A DNA stretch of 64,000 bases, taken from positions 3,596,001 to 3,660,000 of the forward strand of contig NZ_CP019450.1 in NCBI RefSeq assembly GCF_001983995.1, given 5' to 3'. Under the pieces are notes generated by a model, which did not search any database, was not told the DNA's origin, and saw nothing but the letters and a program-made list of their open reading frames with translations. The position numbers were made by a program, and so were the translations under genes. The stretch comes from Halioglobus japonicus (GTDB taxonomy: Bacteria; Pseudomonadota; Gammaproteobacteria; Pseudomonadales; Halieaceae). Below, piece by piece: positions 37,197 to 46,199 of this stretch (positions are counted from its first letter, which is position 1; every line of letters begins with the position of its first letter).

Positions 37197-38642
37197 GTGA
37201 GCCAGGGCTCAAGCCAGACAAGTACTCAGTGGAGCGACCACCTGCTGCGCGCAATGGCCGATTTGCGCGAGCATTACAAACGCTTACACAGTGCCCTTAG
37301 CGAGGAGGCCCTGGACGATTTTTCCCGTCTGTTCGACGGCGCCGATCGCCTCAATGCGCAACTTGCCGCCGCCGACATCAATCGCCATGACCTGATGAAT
37401 GTACTAGCAGCGATTCGTGGCTATGCCGAATTGCTGCGCGAAGATCTCGGCTCGCAATACACCGAGCTCGACGCGGCCCTGTCACGATTGCTGAGCGCGG
37501 TACACACCGCCCACAATGATGAGCCGGTGGAGCAGGCCCCGGCAGCTGAGCAGCGCATGATTGCCAGCGACCCTGGCTTCATACTCGCCGTTGATGACCT
37601 GCAGGAAAATCGCGAGCTTGTAGCTCGCTATCTGTCGCGCTCCGGCCATATCGTGGTAACGGCTGCCGGCGGCGAAGAGGCTCTGCAAACCCTCGACCAG
37701 GCCGATGTGGATGTGGTGCTACTGGATCTGATGATGCCTGACCTGGATGGCCGTGAGGTGTTGCGCCGGATCAAGGAACATCCGGAGTGGCGCGCCACCC
37801 CCGTGATTGTGATCTCAGGACGACAGGACATGGAGGGCATTATCGAGTGCATCGAGGCCGGTGCCGACGACTACCTGTTCAAGCCTTTCAATCCGATTTT
37901 ATTGCAGGCACGCATCAAGGCCGGTATCGAGCGCAAACGTTGGCACGATCGCGAAGAGCTGTATCGCCAGCAATTGGAGCGCAATGAAAAATTTATTCGC
38001 GCTACCTTTGGCCGCTACCTGTCCGACGAAATTGTCACCGACATTCTCGAGCGCCCGGAGGGCCTCGAGCTGGGCGGCGACCTGCGCAGGGTCACCATCA
38101 TGATGTCGGACATCCGCAGCTTCACGACCATCAGCGAGCAGTTGGAGCCCGCCCAGGTGGTCACCCTGATCAACCGCTACCTGGCCGCCATGACCGATAT
38201 CATCATGGCCCACAACGGCACTATCGATGAATTTATCGGCGACGCCATTCTGGCGGTATTCGGCGCGCCCCAACGGCGCGACGACGACGCCGACCGCGCG
38301 GTACAGTGCGCGCTGGAAATGCAGGCGGCCATGGAAGAGATCAACCGCCTCAACCGGGAAGACGGACTTCCGGAGATCAGCACTGGGGTTGCGCTCAATA
38401 CCGGCGACGTTATTGCCGGCAACATTGGCTCCGAGCGACGCAGCAAGTATGGCTTTGTGGGTCACCCGATGAACGTCACCTCGCGCATCGAGGATGTCAC
38501 GGCCGGCGGCGAAATACTGATTTCAGAGAGCACGCTGCAGGCGCTGACGCGGGACTACCGGGTCGGCACCAGCCAGGAACTCAAGGTGAAAGGAATAGAT
38601 GAGTTGGTTCGGGTTCACCAGATTCTTGAGGAGGCACCATGA
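37197..38642 (+). CDS. Class III adenylate/guanylate cyclase with receiver and DHp-like domains
   Basis: A 481-residue protein starting at GTG with AAGGA six bases upstream. Residues 55-105 look like a histidine-kinase DHp helix pair (N-R-H-D-L-M-N-V-L, His64). Residues 127-245 are a receiver with phospho-Asp177 in L-L-D-L-M-M-P-D and Lys229. Residues 270-475 are a class III cyclase domain with metal Asp305 and Asp349. At the purine-selecting positions it has Glu345 (E-F-I-G-D) and His423 (V-G-H-P-M-N) instead of the Lys and Asp/Thr of standard adenylate cyclases. So cAMP versus cGMP is open. It overlaps the next gene by 4 bp. Confidence 0.88.
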   Translation: MSQGSSQTSTQWSDHLLRAMADLREHYKRLHSALSEEALDDFSRLFDGADRLNAQLAAADINRHDLMNVLAAIRGYAELLREDLGSQYTELDAALSRLLSAVHTAHNDEPVEQAPAAEQRMIASDPGFILAVDDLQENRELVARYLSRSGHIVVTAAGGEEALQTLDQADVDVVLLDLMMPDLDGREVLRRIKEHPEWRATPVIVISGRQDMEGIIECIEAGADDYLFKPFNPILLQARIKAGIERKRWHDREELYRQQLERNEKFIRATFGRYLSDEIVTDILERPEGLELGGDLRRVTIMMSDIRSFTTISEQLEPAQVVTLINRYLAAMTDIIMAHNGTIDEFIGDAILAVFGAPQRRDDDADRAVQCALEMQAAMEEINRLNREDGLPEISTGVALNTGDVIAGNIGSERRSKYGFVGHPMNVTSRIEDVTAGGEILISESTLQALTRDYRVGTSQELKVKGIDELVRVHQILEEAP

Positions 38643-39019
38643 GTAAGCTCGCCCCGGTGCTGCTGGTCGAGGACCACGAACTCAATCGCGACATGCTCAT
38701 TCGCAGGCTGAATCGCGCCGGCGTTGAAGTCATCCCGGCGGGCGACGGCCAGCAGGCGCTGGAGCTGATGCGCTCGGCACAGCCACGGGTAGTACTCATG
38801 GATATGAACCTGCCGATCATGGATGGCTGGACCGCCTGCCGGACCGCGCGCGAGGATGATTCGATCAAGCACATCCCGATTATTGCCCTGACTGCTCACG
38901 CTAGTGAGGCCGACCGGCAACAGGCCATGGATGCCGGTTGCGACGACTACGCCACCAAACCCGTCGATTTTCCGGGCCTGCTGGCAAAAATTGAATCGCT
39001 GAGCGAGACCGGCAACTGA
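38639..39019 (+). CDS. Single-domain response regulator
   Basis: A 126-residue stand-alone receiver with acidic pair E11/D12, phospho-Asp55 (V-L-M-D-M-N-L-P-I-M-D-G-W), Thr85 in A-L-T-A-H-A, and Lys107 in A-T-K-P-V-D. It is of the type common in phosphorelays next to hybrid kinases. Translational overlap (4 bp) with the cyclase gene and 4 bp spacing to the kinase gene imply one signalling pathway. It could be a phosphate shuttle or sink between the kinase and the receiver-cyclase. Confidence 0.92.
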   Translation: MSKLAPVLLVEDHELNRDMLIRRLNRAGVEVIPAGDGQQALELMRSAQPRVVLMDMNLPIMDGWTACRTAREDDSIKHIPIIALTAHASEADRQQAMDAGCDDYATKPVDFPGLLAKIESLSETGN

Positions 39020-39023
39020 CACG

Positions 39024-40553
39024 ATGAGCCTGCGCAGACGACTCACCCTCTCCCTGGTCACGATTCTGGTGCTGTTCGCCGTGAACGTCGGCACCCACTT
39101 CTGGGGCTCCTACGCCCGGAACGAAAGTATGAGCGCCTACCGCATTTCGGTGGCGGCGGCGCGCCTGTCGACGGAAATTGAGCAAATGCTCAACGACCAG
39201 CGCCAGCGCATTCAGGTGCTCTCCACTATTCGCGAGAACACCAGCGACCAGTTCGACGATACGGAAATCGAACAGGCGGTGGCACAGGTAGACGAAATTG
39301 AAGATCGCATCGGCAAGCTCGGCCGGCTGAGTCATGATGTCACGCGCCTTAACTATGAACGCCTGGAAGAATCCAGCAGCTCACTGCTGGACGAGTGGCG
39401 AGCGTTTTATCGCAATTACAACGATCCTGATTTCAGCGCCGATGTCGACGATCCCCTCCCCTATCTCGAAGCCAGCGAGCGCCTGAAGGAACTGGAGGCC
39501 CGCCAGACCTTTATTGCCGAACAGCGCGCGGCGATTATCGACCGCACTATTGCCCTGACTGACCGCATCACAGTGATAGGCTTTATTGCCTCGATCTTCC
39601 TCACGGCCACACTCGGTTTCTTCCTGGTGCGCTACACCAACCGTTCCCTGAAACGACTCAAGCGCGGCACCGAGCGCATCGGCGCGGGCGACCTCTCCTA
39701 TCGTATTGAAGAAATTGTCGATTCCGGTGAGCTGGGCGATCTGGCCAAGGCTTTTAACGACATGTCGGAGAAGTTGCGCAATGCCATGTACGACGTGAGC
39801 AAGGCGCGCGATGCGGCTGACGAGGCCAATGCGGCCAAGAGTATTTTCCTTGCGAATGTCTCTCACGAACTGCGCACGCCGCTCAATGCGATTATCGGCT
39901 ACTCGGAAATGCTCCACGACGAGCTTTCGGACGAGGCCGAGGTTAATCGCGCCCAGTTCCAACAGGATCTGGAGAAAATCATCCGCTCCGGGCGCCAGCT
40001 GCTGACCCTGATCAACGATATTCTCGACCTGTCCAAAATTGAGACCGGCAAGATGTCACTGCATCGCCAGACGTTTGAGCCCGGTGAGCTTCTCGATCAG
40101 GCCTGCGATGCAATCAGGCCCCAGCTGCGCAGCCAGAATAATACGCTGGATAAACCCGATTTCAGTGGCCTGCCCAAGCTATACAGCGACGCCAACAAGT
40201 TCCGGCAGATTTTTACCAACCTGCTGGGCAATGCCTGCAAGTTCACCGAGAACGGCCGTATCAGCGTCAGTGCCAGGGTGCCGCCCGATCGCCCGGGCTG
40301 GGTGGAAATTGCGGTTACCGATACCGGCATCGGGATGGACGCTGCTCAGCAGAGCCGCGTATTCGAGGCGTTTATTCAGGCGGATTCTTCCACGACGGCC
40401 CAGTTCGGTGGCACCGGCCTGGGACTCTCTATCTGCCGAGATTTCTGTGAACTGATGGGTGGTGAGATTCGCGTGGAAAGTGAGCCTGGAAAAGGGTCAA
40501 CCTTTACTGTGTTGATCCCGTCCGACCCAGAGTTAGCTCTCGCAACCGCTTGA
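39024..40553 (+). CDS. Membrane sensor histidine kinase
   Basis: A 509-residue kinase. Membrane segments at about 7-24 and 184-203 flank a helical extracytoplasmic sensor. HAMP (about 204-256), HisKA with phospho-His281 (N-V-S-H-E-L-R-T-P-L-N) and HATPase_c follow (N box N-L-L-G-N-A-C-K-F-T, D-T-G-I-G-M, G-T-G-L-G-L-S-I). It is the likely phosphodonor for the response regulator and the receiver of the cyclase upstream. Its last 50 bp overlap, tail to tail, with the gene of a lipoprotein on the other strand. Confidence 0.93.
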   Translation: MSLRRRLTLSLVTILVLFAVNVGTHFWGSYARNESMSAYRISVAAARLSTEIEQMLNDQRQRIQVLSTIRENTSDQFDDTEIEQAVAQVDEIEDRIGKLGRLSHDVTRLNYERLEESSSSLLDEWRAFYRNYNDPDFSADVDDPLPYLEASERLKELEARQTFIAEQRAAIIDRTIALTDRITVIGFIASIFLTATLGFFLVRYTNRSLKRLKRGTERIGAGDLSYRIEEIVDSGELGDLAKAFNDMSEKLRNAMYDVSKARDAADEANAAKSIFLANVSHELRTPLNAIIGYSEMLHDELSDEAEVNRAQFQQDLEKIIRSGRQLLTLINDILDLSKIETGKMSLHRQTFEPGELLDQACDAIRPQLRSQNNTLDKPDFSGLPKLYSDANKFRQIFTNLLGNACKFTENGRISVSARVPPDRPGWVEIAVTDTGIGMDAAQQSRVFEAFIQADSSTTAQFGGTGLGLSICRDFCELMGGEIRVESEPGKGSTFTVLIPSDPELALATA

Positions 40554-41082
40554 GCGCCTCTTCGCGCTTCACCAGATCTTCCTGCAACTGTTTGTTCTGG
40601 GCGGTCAGCTCACGGCGCTCCTGTTCGGCCTTGAGAAAACCTTCCAGGGCCTGTCGGGCCAGCTGGGTTTGCGGGTGTAATTCCATGGCCTGCCAATCTT
40701 CTTTGCGCAGGTCGCGATAGGATTTGCGCGCGGCATCAGCGTCGTACAGGGGGCTTTCACGCAATGCATACACGAAGGCAATCGCGACCTCTGCCTCCCA
40801 GTCTGCGGTGTGAGAGGTCTCCATGCGCAGGTAACGATTGAAGTACTCCATCGCCTCAGCATGGCGCCCTCCTGCCAGCTCGACATAGCCCTTCTCGAGA
40901 AAATCGAGGCTTGCCGGTTCGGGGGTCGCGCAATCACAGGCCTGTTGATCGGGCAGATTAAGCGTGATTTCGGAGGGATCGACCGGGGTCACCGGCACCG
41001 TCGCTTTGGGCGCCTGGGCACAGGCCTGCAGCAGGCCCGCAGCAGCGACGATAATCAGTACTCTGGATGCGGGTGACAACAC
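40504..41082 (-). CDS. Lipoprotein with TPR-like and coiled-coil regions, function unknown
   Basis: A 192-residue protein starting at GTG. A signal peptide ends in L-L-Q-A-C (Cys21). The middle is a TPR-like helical region (G-Y-V-E-L-A-G-G-R-H-A-E-A-M-E-Y-F-N-R-Y-L), and the C terminus is a charged coiled coil. It overlaps the 3' end of the histidine kinase gene by 50 bp. The overall plan recalls lipoproteins encoded beside QseE/GlrK-type kinases, but I cannot establish homology. A stem-loop covers its ribosome-binding site. Confidence 0.8.
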   Translation of the reverse strand: MLSPASRVLIIVAAAGLLQACAQAPKATVPVTPVDPSEITLNLPDQQACDCATPEPASLDFLEKGYVELAGGRHAEAMEYFNRYLRMETSHTADWEAEVAIAFVYALRESPLYDADAARKSYRDLRKEDWQAMELHPQTQLARQALEGFLKAEQERRELTAQNKQLQEDLVKREEALKRLRELTLGRTGSTQ

Positions 41083-41116
41083 ACACTCCCCGGTGAATTC
41101 AACTTCGGGGGAGTGT
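41083..41116 (-). promoter_or_regulatory. Stem-loop that buries the ribosome-binding site of the lipoprotein gene
   Basis: On the minus strand ACACTCCCC (41116-41108) pairs with GGGGAGTGT (41091-41083). The 3' strand contains the GGGGAG ribosome-binding site and abuts the GTG start at 41082. Nine perfect pairs with a 16-base loop would hide the site. There is no U-run, so a terminator is less likely. Confidence 0.5.
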
Positions 41117-41160
41117 AGCGTATTACATCGGCTCTGAGCACTATTTGTGGAGAAATCTCC

Positions 41161-42654
41161 TCACTCAGGCCGCATATGTGGGAATAGCAGCACATCGCGG
41201 ATCGAGGGCGAGTCGGTCAGGAACATCACCAGGCGATCGATACCAATGCCTTCGCCCACGGTAGGCGGCAGGCCATATTCCAGGGCGCGAATATAATCTG
41301 CGTCGTAGTGCATGGCCTCATCATCGCCCGCATCTTTCTCCGCCACCTGGGCGAGAAAACGCTCGGCCTGGTCTTCCGGGTCATTCAACTCAGAGAAGCC
41401 ATTGGCCAGTTCGCGGCCACCGACAAAAAACTCGAAGCGGTCGGTGACGAACGGATCGTCATCGTTGCGACGCGACAGCGGCGACACTTCGGTCGGGTAA
41501 CGGGTAATAAAGGTGGGCTGGTCGAGCAGGTGCTCTACCGTCTTCTCGAAGATCTCGATCTGCACCTTACCCAGGCCCCAGATATCCTTGAGTTCAATAC
41601 CCAGGCCTTTGGCAATCTCGCGCGCACCGGGCTCATCCGCCAGTTGCTCGGCGGAAATATCGGGGTTGTACTTGAGAATCGAATCGAACACCGACAGGCG
41701 TGTAAACGGCTGGGAGAAATCGTAGCTGTTGCCCTGGTACTCGACTGTGGTTGAACCCAGTACGTCGAGGGTCAGCTTGCGCAGCATATCCTCGGTGAGA
41801 TCCATGGCATCTTCATACGCGCCATAGGCCCAGTAGTACTCAAGCATGGTGAACTCGGGGTTGTGCCGGGTGGACAGACCCTCGTTGCGGAAACTGCGGT
41901 TGATTTCGAAAACCTTCTCGAAACCACCCACGGTCAGGCGCTTGAGATACAACTCCGGGGCAATGCGCAGGTACATGTCCTGATCCAGCGCGTTGTGGTG
42001 AGTCACGAACGGACGCGCAGTCGCACCGCCGGGAATCACCTGCATCATGGGGGTTTCAACTTCCATGAAGCCGCGATCCATCATGTAGTTGCGGATAAAT
42101 GCGATGACCTTGGAGCGCGTGCGAAAGACGTTGCGCGACTCTTCGTTAACAATGAGATCGACGTAGCGCTGGCGGTAACGCATCTCCTGGTCAGCCAGGC
42201 CATGGTACTTGTCGGGCAGTGGGCGCAGGGCTTTGGTCAGCAGCCGCGCCTCACGCATATTAATGTACAGATCACCCTTGCCGGATTTATGGATAGGACC
42301 GGTTGCCGCCACAATATCGCCGAGATCCCAGGACTTGATCGATGCCAGGGTGTCTGCGTCCAGGCCCTTGCGATCAACGTACAGCTGAATCTGGTCGGTA
42401 CCGTCCTGAATCAACAGGAAGGCACCGCGGTTGCGAATAAGACGCCCGGCGACGGAGTAGTGTTTGTCTGCCGCCTCCAGCTCTTCCTTGGAAGACTCAC
42501 CATGCTCGCCCTGCAGCTGCGCTGCCTCGGCTGTGCGCTGAAAATCATTGGGGAAGGCAATGCCCTGCTCGCGAATCGCGTCGAGCTTGGCACGACGCTC
42601 TGCAATCAGCTTGTTTTCGTCCTGGGCTTCCGGAGCCTGGTTCTGTTCGCTCAT
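41161..42654 (-). CDS. lysS: Lysine--tRNA ligase (class II)
   Basis: A 497-residue LysRS. The N-terminal OB-fold anticodon domain includes [10 protein letters not shown]. Class II motifs follow: V-E-T-P-M-M-Q near motif 1, [14 protein letters not shown] motif 2, and G-I-G-I-D-R-L-V-M motif 3. It lies 11 bp downstream of prfB, the standard prfB-lysS operon. Confidence 0.97.
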   Translation of the reverse strand: MSEQNQAPEAQDENKLIAERRAKLDAIREQGIAFPNDFQRTAEAAQLQGEHGESSKEELEAADKHYSVAGRLIRNRGAFLLIQDGTDQIQLYVDRKGLDADTLASIKSWDLGDIVAATGPIHKSGKGDLYINMREARLLTKALRPLPDKYHGLADQEMRYRQRYVDLIVNEESRNVFRTRSKVIAFIRNYMMDRGFMEVETPMMQVIPGGATARPFVTHHNALDQDMYLRIAPELYLKRLTVGGFEKVFEINRSFRNEGLSTRHNPEFTMLEYYWAYGAYEDAMDLTEDMLRKLTLDVLGSTTVEYQGNSYDFSQPFTRLSVFDSILKYNPDISAEQLADEPGAREIAKGLGIELKDIWGLGKVQIEIFEKTVEHLLDQPTFITRYPTEVSPLSRRNDDDPFVTDRFEFFVGGRELANGFSELNDPEDQAERFLAQVAEKDAGDDEAMHYDADYIRALEYGLPPTVGEGIGIDRLVMFLTDSPSIRDVLLFPHMRPE

Positions 42655-42665
42655 GGTCTCTACTC

Positions 42666-43764
42666 TTACAGCCCGCTTTTCAGCGAGGCTTCGATAAACT
42701 GGTCGATACTGCCATCGAGTACCGCCTGGGTATTACTGGTTTCAACGCCGGTGCGCAGGTCCTTCACCCGTGAGTCATCCAACACATAGGAGCGGATCTG
42801 GCTGCCCCAACCAATGTCCGACTTACTGTCTTCGCTGGCCTGGGCCGCCTCCTGGCGTTTCATCACTTCCTGCTCATACAGCTTGGCACGTAGCATTTGC
42901 CAGGCCTTGTCCCGGTTCTGGTGCTGGGAGCGCTGGCTCTGGCACTGCACCACAATGCCGCTGGGCGCATGCGTCAGGCGCACCGCCGAATCCGTTTTGT
43001 TGACGTGCTGACCGCCTGCACCGGAGGCGCGGTAGGTATCCGTGCGCACGTCGGAGGGATCAATTTCGATCTCAATATTGTCGTCGATTTCCGGCGAGGC
43101 AAATACCGCCGTAAACGAGGTGTGGCGACGATTGCCGGAATCGAAGGGTGACTTGCGTACCAGACGATGCACGCCGATCTCAGTGCGCACCCAGCCAAAG
43201 GCGTACTCACCTTCTATATAGATGGTGGCACTCTTAATCCCCGCGACTTCACCAGCACTGCATTCCACCAGCTCTGCCTTGAAGCCCTTGTCATCGGCCC
43301 AGCGCAGGTACATACGCAGCAGCATTTCGGCCCAGTCCTGGGCCTCGGTACCGCCGGAGCCTGCCTGGATGTCGACGTAGGCGTTGTTGGCGTCCATCTC
43401 GCCGCTGAACATGCGCCGAAATTCCAGCTTCTCCAGCTGGCTCAGCATCGCTTCAATGTCTGCCTCCACTTCGGCAACGGTTTCTTCGTCGTCCTCGGCA
43501 GCGGCCATCTCCAGCAGATCAGCGGCATCGCCGCGACCGCTGTCCAGGCCTTCAATCGTGTGGACAATGGCTTCCAGGGAGGAGCGCTCCCGCCCCAGTT
43601 CCTGAGCGCGCGCGGGATCATCCCAAACGCTGGGCTCAGCCAGTTCGAGTTCTACCTCTGCCAGTCGATCCTTTCGATTGGCGAAGTCAAAGATACCCCC
43701 TAAGCACGTCAGTACGCGCCTCGATATCTTTGAGCTTCTGGTTCAGGGGGTTGATTTCAAGCAT
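42666..43764 (-). CDS. prfB: Peptide chain release factor 2 (RF2), expressed by +1 programmed frameshift
   Basis: Twenty-five codons from the ATG at 43764 lead to L-R-G-Y-L and an in-frame TGA at 43689-43687. Shifting +1 (skipping base 43689) continues D-F-A-N-R-K for 340 more codons to 42666, giving 365 residues, exactly the E. coli RF2 length. The anticodon-like S-P-F motif (K-S-P-F-D-S) and the catalytic G-G-Q ([11 protein letters not shown]) are present. RF2 terminates at TGA and TAA, so low RF2 favours the frameshift and raises its own synthesis. Operon with lysS. Confidence 0.97.
43686..43701 (-). promoter_or_regulatory. prfB programmed +1 frameshift site
   Basis: Minus strand AGGGGGTATCTTTGAC: a Shine-Dalgarno-like AGGGGG three bases before the slippery CTT-TGA-C. 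This is the same 16 bases used in E. coli prfB. Confidence 0.95.
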
Positions 43765-43846
43765 GTCTTGTCGCTCGATTGGTAACGAAAAAGGCGCGCA
43801 TTTTACCTTAGGCCGCTGCCCGGGCCTAGCCCGGTTTGTGGCAGCA

Positions 43847-44656
43847 TTACAGGTAGCTGCACCAGTCACTCCAGCTGCCCGCATACAGCGTGGCGTCATC
43901 GCGCCCCAGCAGGGTGAGGGAAAACAGATTTACGCAGGCGGTGACCCCTGAACCGCAGTACACCACCAGGCTATCGGCCTCCAGCGTGTCCCCCCAGTGG
44001 GCGAGTAGGCCAGCCTCGTCGCGCACGGCACCGCTATCATCTGTCACTCCCTGCCATGGGTGGTTGAGCGCGCCGGGAATATGCCCGGCCAGCGGATCAA
44101 TGGGCTCCTCTACTCCAGCGTAGCGACGCGGCTCCCTGGAATCCACCAGGGTCGCGCCCTGCGCCTGCGCTGTGCGTAAGCCTTCGATGTCGCATACCCG
44201 CATAAAAGAAGGTTGATTCGGTGCTGTCTCGACCGGTGGCACGGCGGCCTCAGCGCCGGACGCCGGCACACCGCCAGCCTGCACCCAGGCCAGATAGCCG
44301 CCGTCAAGCAGCCGCGGTGGGCGGTAACCCAGGCTTCGCATCATCCACCACAGACGGGTTGCATACGCCAGGCGATGGGCATCATAGGCCACGACATTCG
44401 TCTCTGGGCCAATACCAAAGCTGGCCAGAGTCGCGACAAAATCGGCGGCGCCAGGCAGGGGATGCCGGCCGCCATGCTCACCTGCGGGGCCTGACATGTG
44501 TCGCTCCAGGTCCATATAAACGGCGCCGGGGATATGCCCCTCAAGATAGAGGCGCTCGCCCTCGCCCTTATCTGCAAGGTTGAAACGGCAATCGACAATC
44601 ACACTGTCGGCATTGAGGCTCAGCTCGTTGGCGGCGACCAGCATAGGATGTTTCAA
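43847..44656 (-). CDS. sseA: 3-mercaptopyruvate/thiosulfate sulfurtransferase (two rhodanese domains)
   Basis: A 269-residue tandem rhodanese. The N-terminal inactive domain has V-D-C-R-F-N-L and G-H-I-P-G-A-V-Y-M-D. The C-terminal active domain has V-D-S-R-E-P-x-R-Y and G-H-I-P-G-A. The active loop C-G-S-G-V-T-A is of the mercaptopyruvate sulfurtransferase type rather than the C-R-K-G-V-T of thiosulfate enzymes. It moves sulfane sulfur to acceptors such as cyanide or thioredoxin. Confidence 0.9.
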   Translation of the reverse strand: MKHPMLVAANELSLNADSVIVDCRFNLADKGEGERLYLEGHIPGAVYMDLERHMSGPAGEHGGRHPLPGAADFVATLASFGIGPETNVVAYDAHRLAYATRLWWMMRSLGYRPPRLLDGGYLAWVQAGGVPASGAEAAVPPVETAPNQPSFMRVCDIEGLRTAQAQGATLVDSREPRRYAGVEEPIDPLAGHIPGALNHPWQGVTDDSGAVRDEAGLLAHWGDTLEADSLVVYCGSGVTACVNLFSLTLLGRDDATLYAGSWSDWCSYL

Positions 44657-44741
44657 GGTGATCTCCCGGAGGCTTGCTGTGCAATATCTGATGGTATGCG
44701 AGCGACGTATTATTCACTAGACTGAAACCACTGAATAGGAG

Positions 44742-45254
44742 GTGTGTTCCCTGGTTACCAGCAGTCGCCAAGGTCAAGCCACCACAATCGTGGCCCGGCC
44801 CAACTACTCGTCAACATGGCGCAACAACCTGTATGTGCTGCTGGCACTGTGTGTGCCCTCACTGGGTGCTGCGATCGGCTTTACGTTTCTGGGCGCCTGG
44901 CCGATCCTGCCGTTTGCCGGACTGGAGCTGTTGGCCCTGGGAAGTGCGCTCTACTACGTCAACTGGAAGCTCCAGTACCGCCAGGTGATCACCCTGAGCG
45001 ACGACGAGGTGCGCATTGAGAAAGGCCATTACTTCCCTCGCCAGTGCTGGCAGTTTCAGCGGGAGACGGCGGGCCTGAACATCATCCCCGAGCGCCACCC
45101 CCACGACAGCCCCTCACTCAGCCTGCACAACCGCACCGAGAACGTCATCCTGGGGGAATTTCTGACCGCCGACGACACCCGCGAACTCATTGAGTTGCTG
45201 CGCCGGGAAATCCGGGTCGACACCCACAGCGCCAGCGACAAGCGCGCGTTCTAA
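44742..45254 (+). CDS. DUF2244 family membrane protein
   Basis: A protein of about 165-170 residues with two closely spaced membrane segments (about 32-52 and 55-73) and a C-terminal cytoplasmic domain. The DUF2244 pattern W-R-N-N-L-Y-V-L-L-A and D-D-E-V-R-I-E-K-G is visible. Function of the family is unknown; it often neighbours cytochrome oxidase genes, but not here. The start is unsure: the GTG at 44742 directly touches an AGGAG, which would fit better with a start near 44751. The 3' end overlaps the convergent enoyl-CoA hydratase gene by 4 bp. Confidence 0.75.
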   Translation: MCSLVTSSRQGQATTIVARPNYSSTWRNNLYVLLALCVPSLGAAIGFTFLGAWPILPFAGLELLALGSALYYVNWKLQYRQVITLSDDEVRIEKGHYFPRQCWQFQRETAGLNIIPERHPHDSPSLSLHNRTENVILGEFLTADDTRELIELLRREIRVDTHSASDKRAF

Positions 45255-46023
45255 ACGTCTTCGAAACTGCCGTGCCGCCCCGCGCCTTCAGCAAAACGCG
45301 TGGCGCCTGTCACCGTTTCACGCGACGCCACGACCTGCTCACCGCGCTGGAATTCATTGGCCATCGCAGCTTCATAGTCCAGATCCCACTGCGCGTAGGC
45401 ACTCAGGCGATCCGAACGCAGGCAGCCCTGTGGAAACGCCGCCAATTGCTCTGCGAGCGCTAATGCTTCCTGTAGCGCGTTGCCCGGGGCAACCACTCGA
45501 TTGGCAAGCCCCATGGCCAGCGCCTCCTCGGCCCCGACAGCGCGACCGGTGAGTATCAAATCCATGGCCCTGCTGTGTCCGATCAGGCGCGGCAGGCGCA
45601 CCGTGCCACCGTCGATTAGCGGTACACCCCAGCGCCGACAGAACACTCCCATTACCGCATCTTCTTCGACCACGCGCAGGTCACACCACAGCGCCAGCTC
45701 CAGGCCGCCCGCCACCGCGTGGCCAGAGACCGCCGCAATTACCGGCTTGGAGAGAAGCATGCGCGATGGCCCCATGGGGCCATCGCCCGTTGCCGCCAAC
45801 TGGTTCGCGCCCGCCTCTGCGGCAATCGCCTTGAGATCGGCCCCCGCACAAAACGTGCCGTTGGCCCGCGGAAGACCGCCACCCGCAGCTCGGGATCCGC
45901 GTCAAACGTCCGGAATGCGTCCGCCAGGGCCTGCGCCGTGGGGCCATCTACCGCATTGCGCACCTCGGGCCTGGCAAGGGAAATAACGGCCACATGGCCG
46001 TGTTGTTCGACGCTGACTGACAT
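45251..46023 (-). CDS. Enoyl-CoA hydratase/isomerase family protein, frameshifted in this assembly
   Basis: Crotonase-fold protein in two overlapping frames. The N-terminal part runs from the ATG at 46023 (V-A-V-I-S-L-A-R-P-E-V-R-N-A-V-D). The C-terminal part contains P-V-I-A-A-V-S-G-H-A-V-A-G-G-L-E-L-A-L-W-C-D and the G-V-P-L-I-D-G-G-T-V-R-L-P block. Adding one G to the GGG run on the coding strand (plus 45865-45867) gives F-R-G-A-N-G-T-F-C-A-G-A-D-L and a normal product of about 257 residues. The substrate is unknown. Confidence 0.82.
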
Positions 46024-46114
46024 GCATGACTCTCCTGAAAATGCGGCCTCAGTCTAGAAATCGGCTGCGGGATCAGCAAGAAAAATGAACTCGGCAAAAA
46101 ATACAGTCACTGCT

Positions 46115-46165
46115 GTTTGTTTTTTATTAAGGTGCGTGATACTTTCTTCGCATCTAATAACAAAC
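46115..46165 (+). promoter_or_regulatory. Inverted repeat in the leader of the ThuA/E1-E2 operon
   Basis: GTTTGT...ATTAA (46115-46130) is mirrored by TAATAACAAAC (46155-46165), with a GATACT box (46138-46143) between them. An operator or promoter element is plausible; no regulator gene is adjacent. Confidence 0.3.
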
Positions 46166-46199
46166 AAGGTGGTCAACCGCCGCGGGCGGGTCAGTAGCT

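Noticed and set aside
43687..43899. prfB read as a pseudogene or as two genes because of an in-frame TGA
   Set aside because: The stop is the canonical RF2 programmed frameshift, with exact SD-like and slippery sequences and a normal total length.
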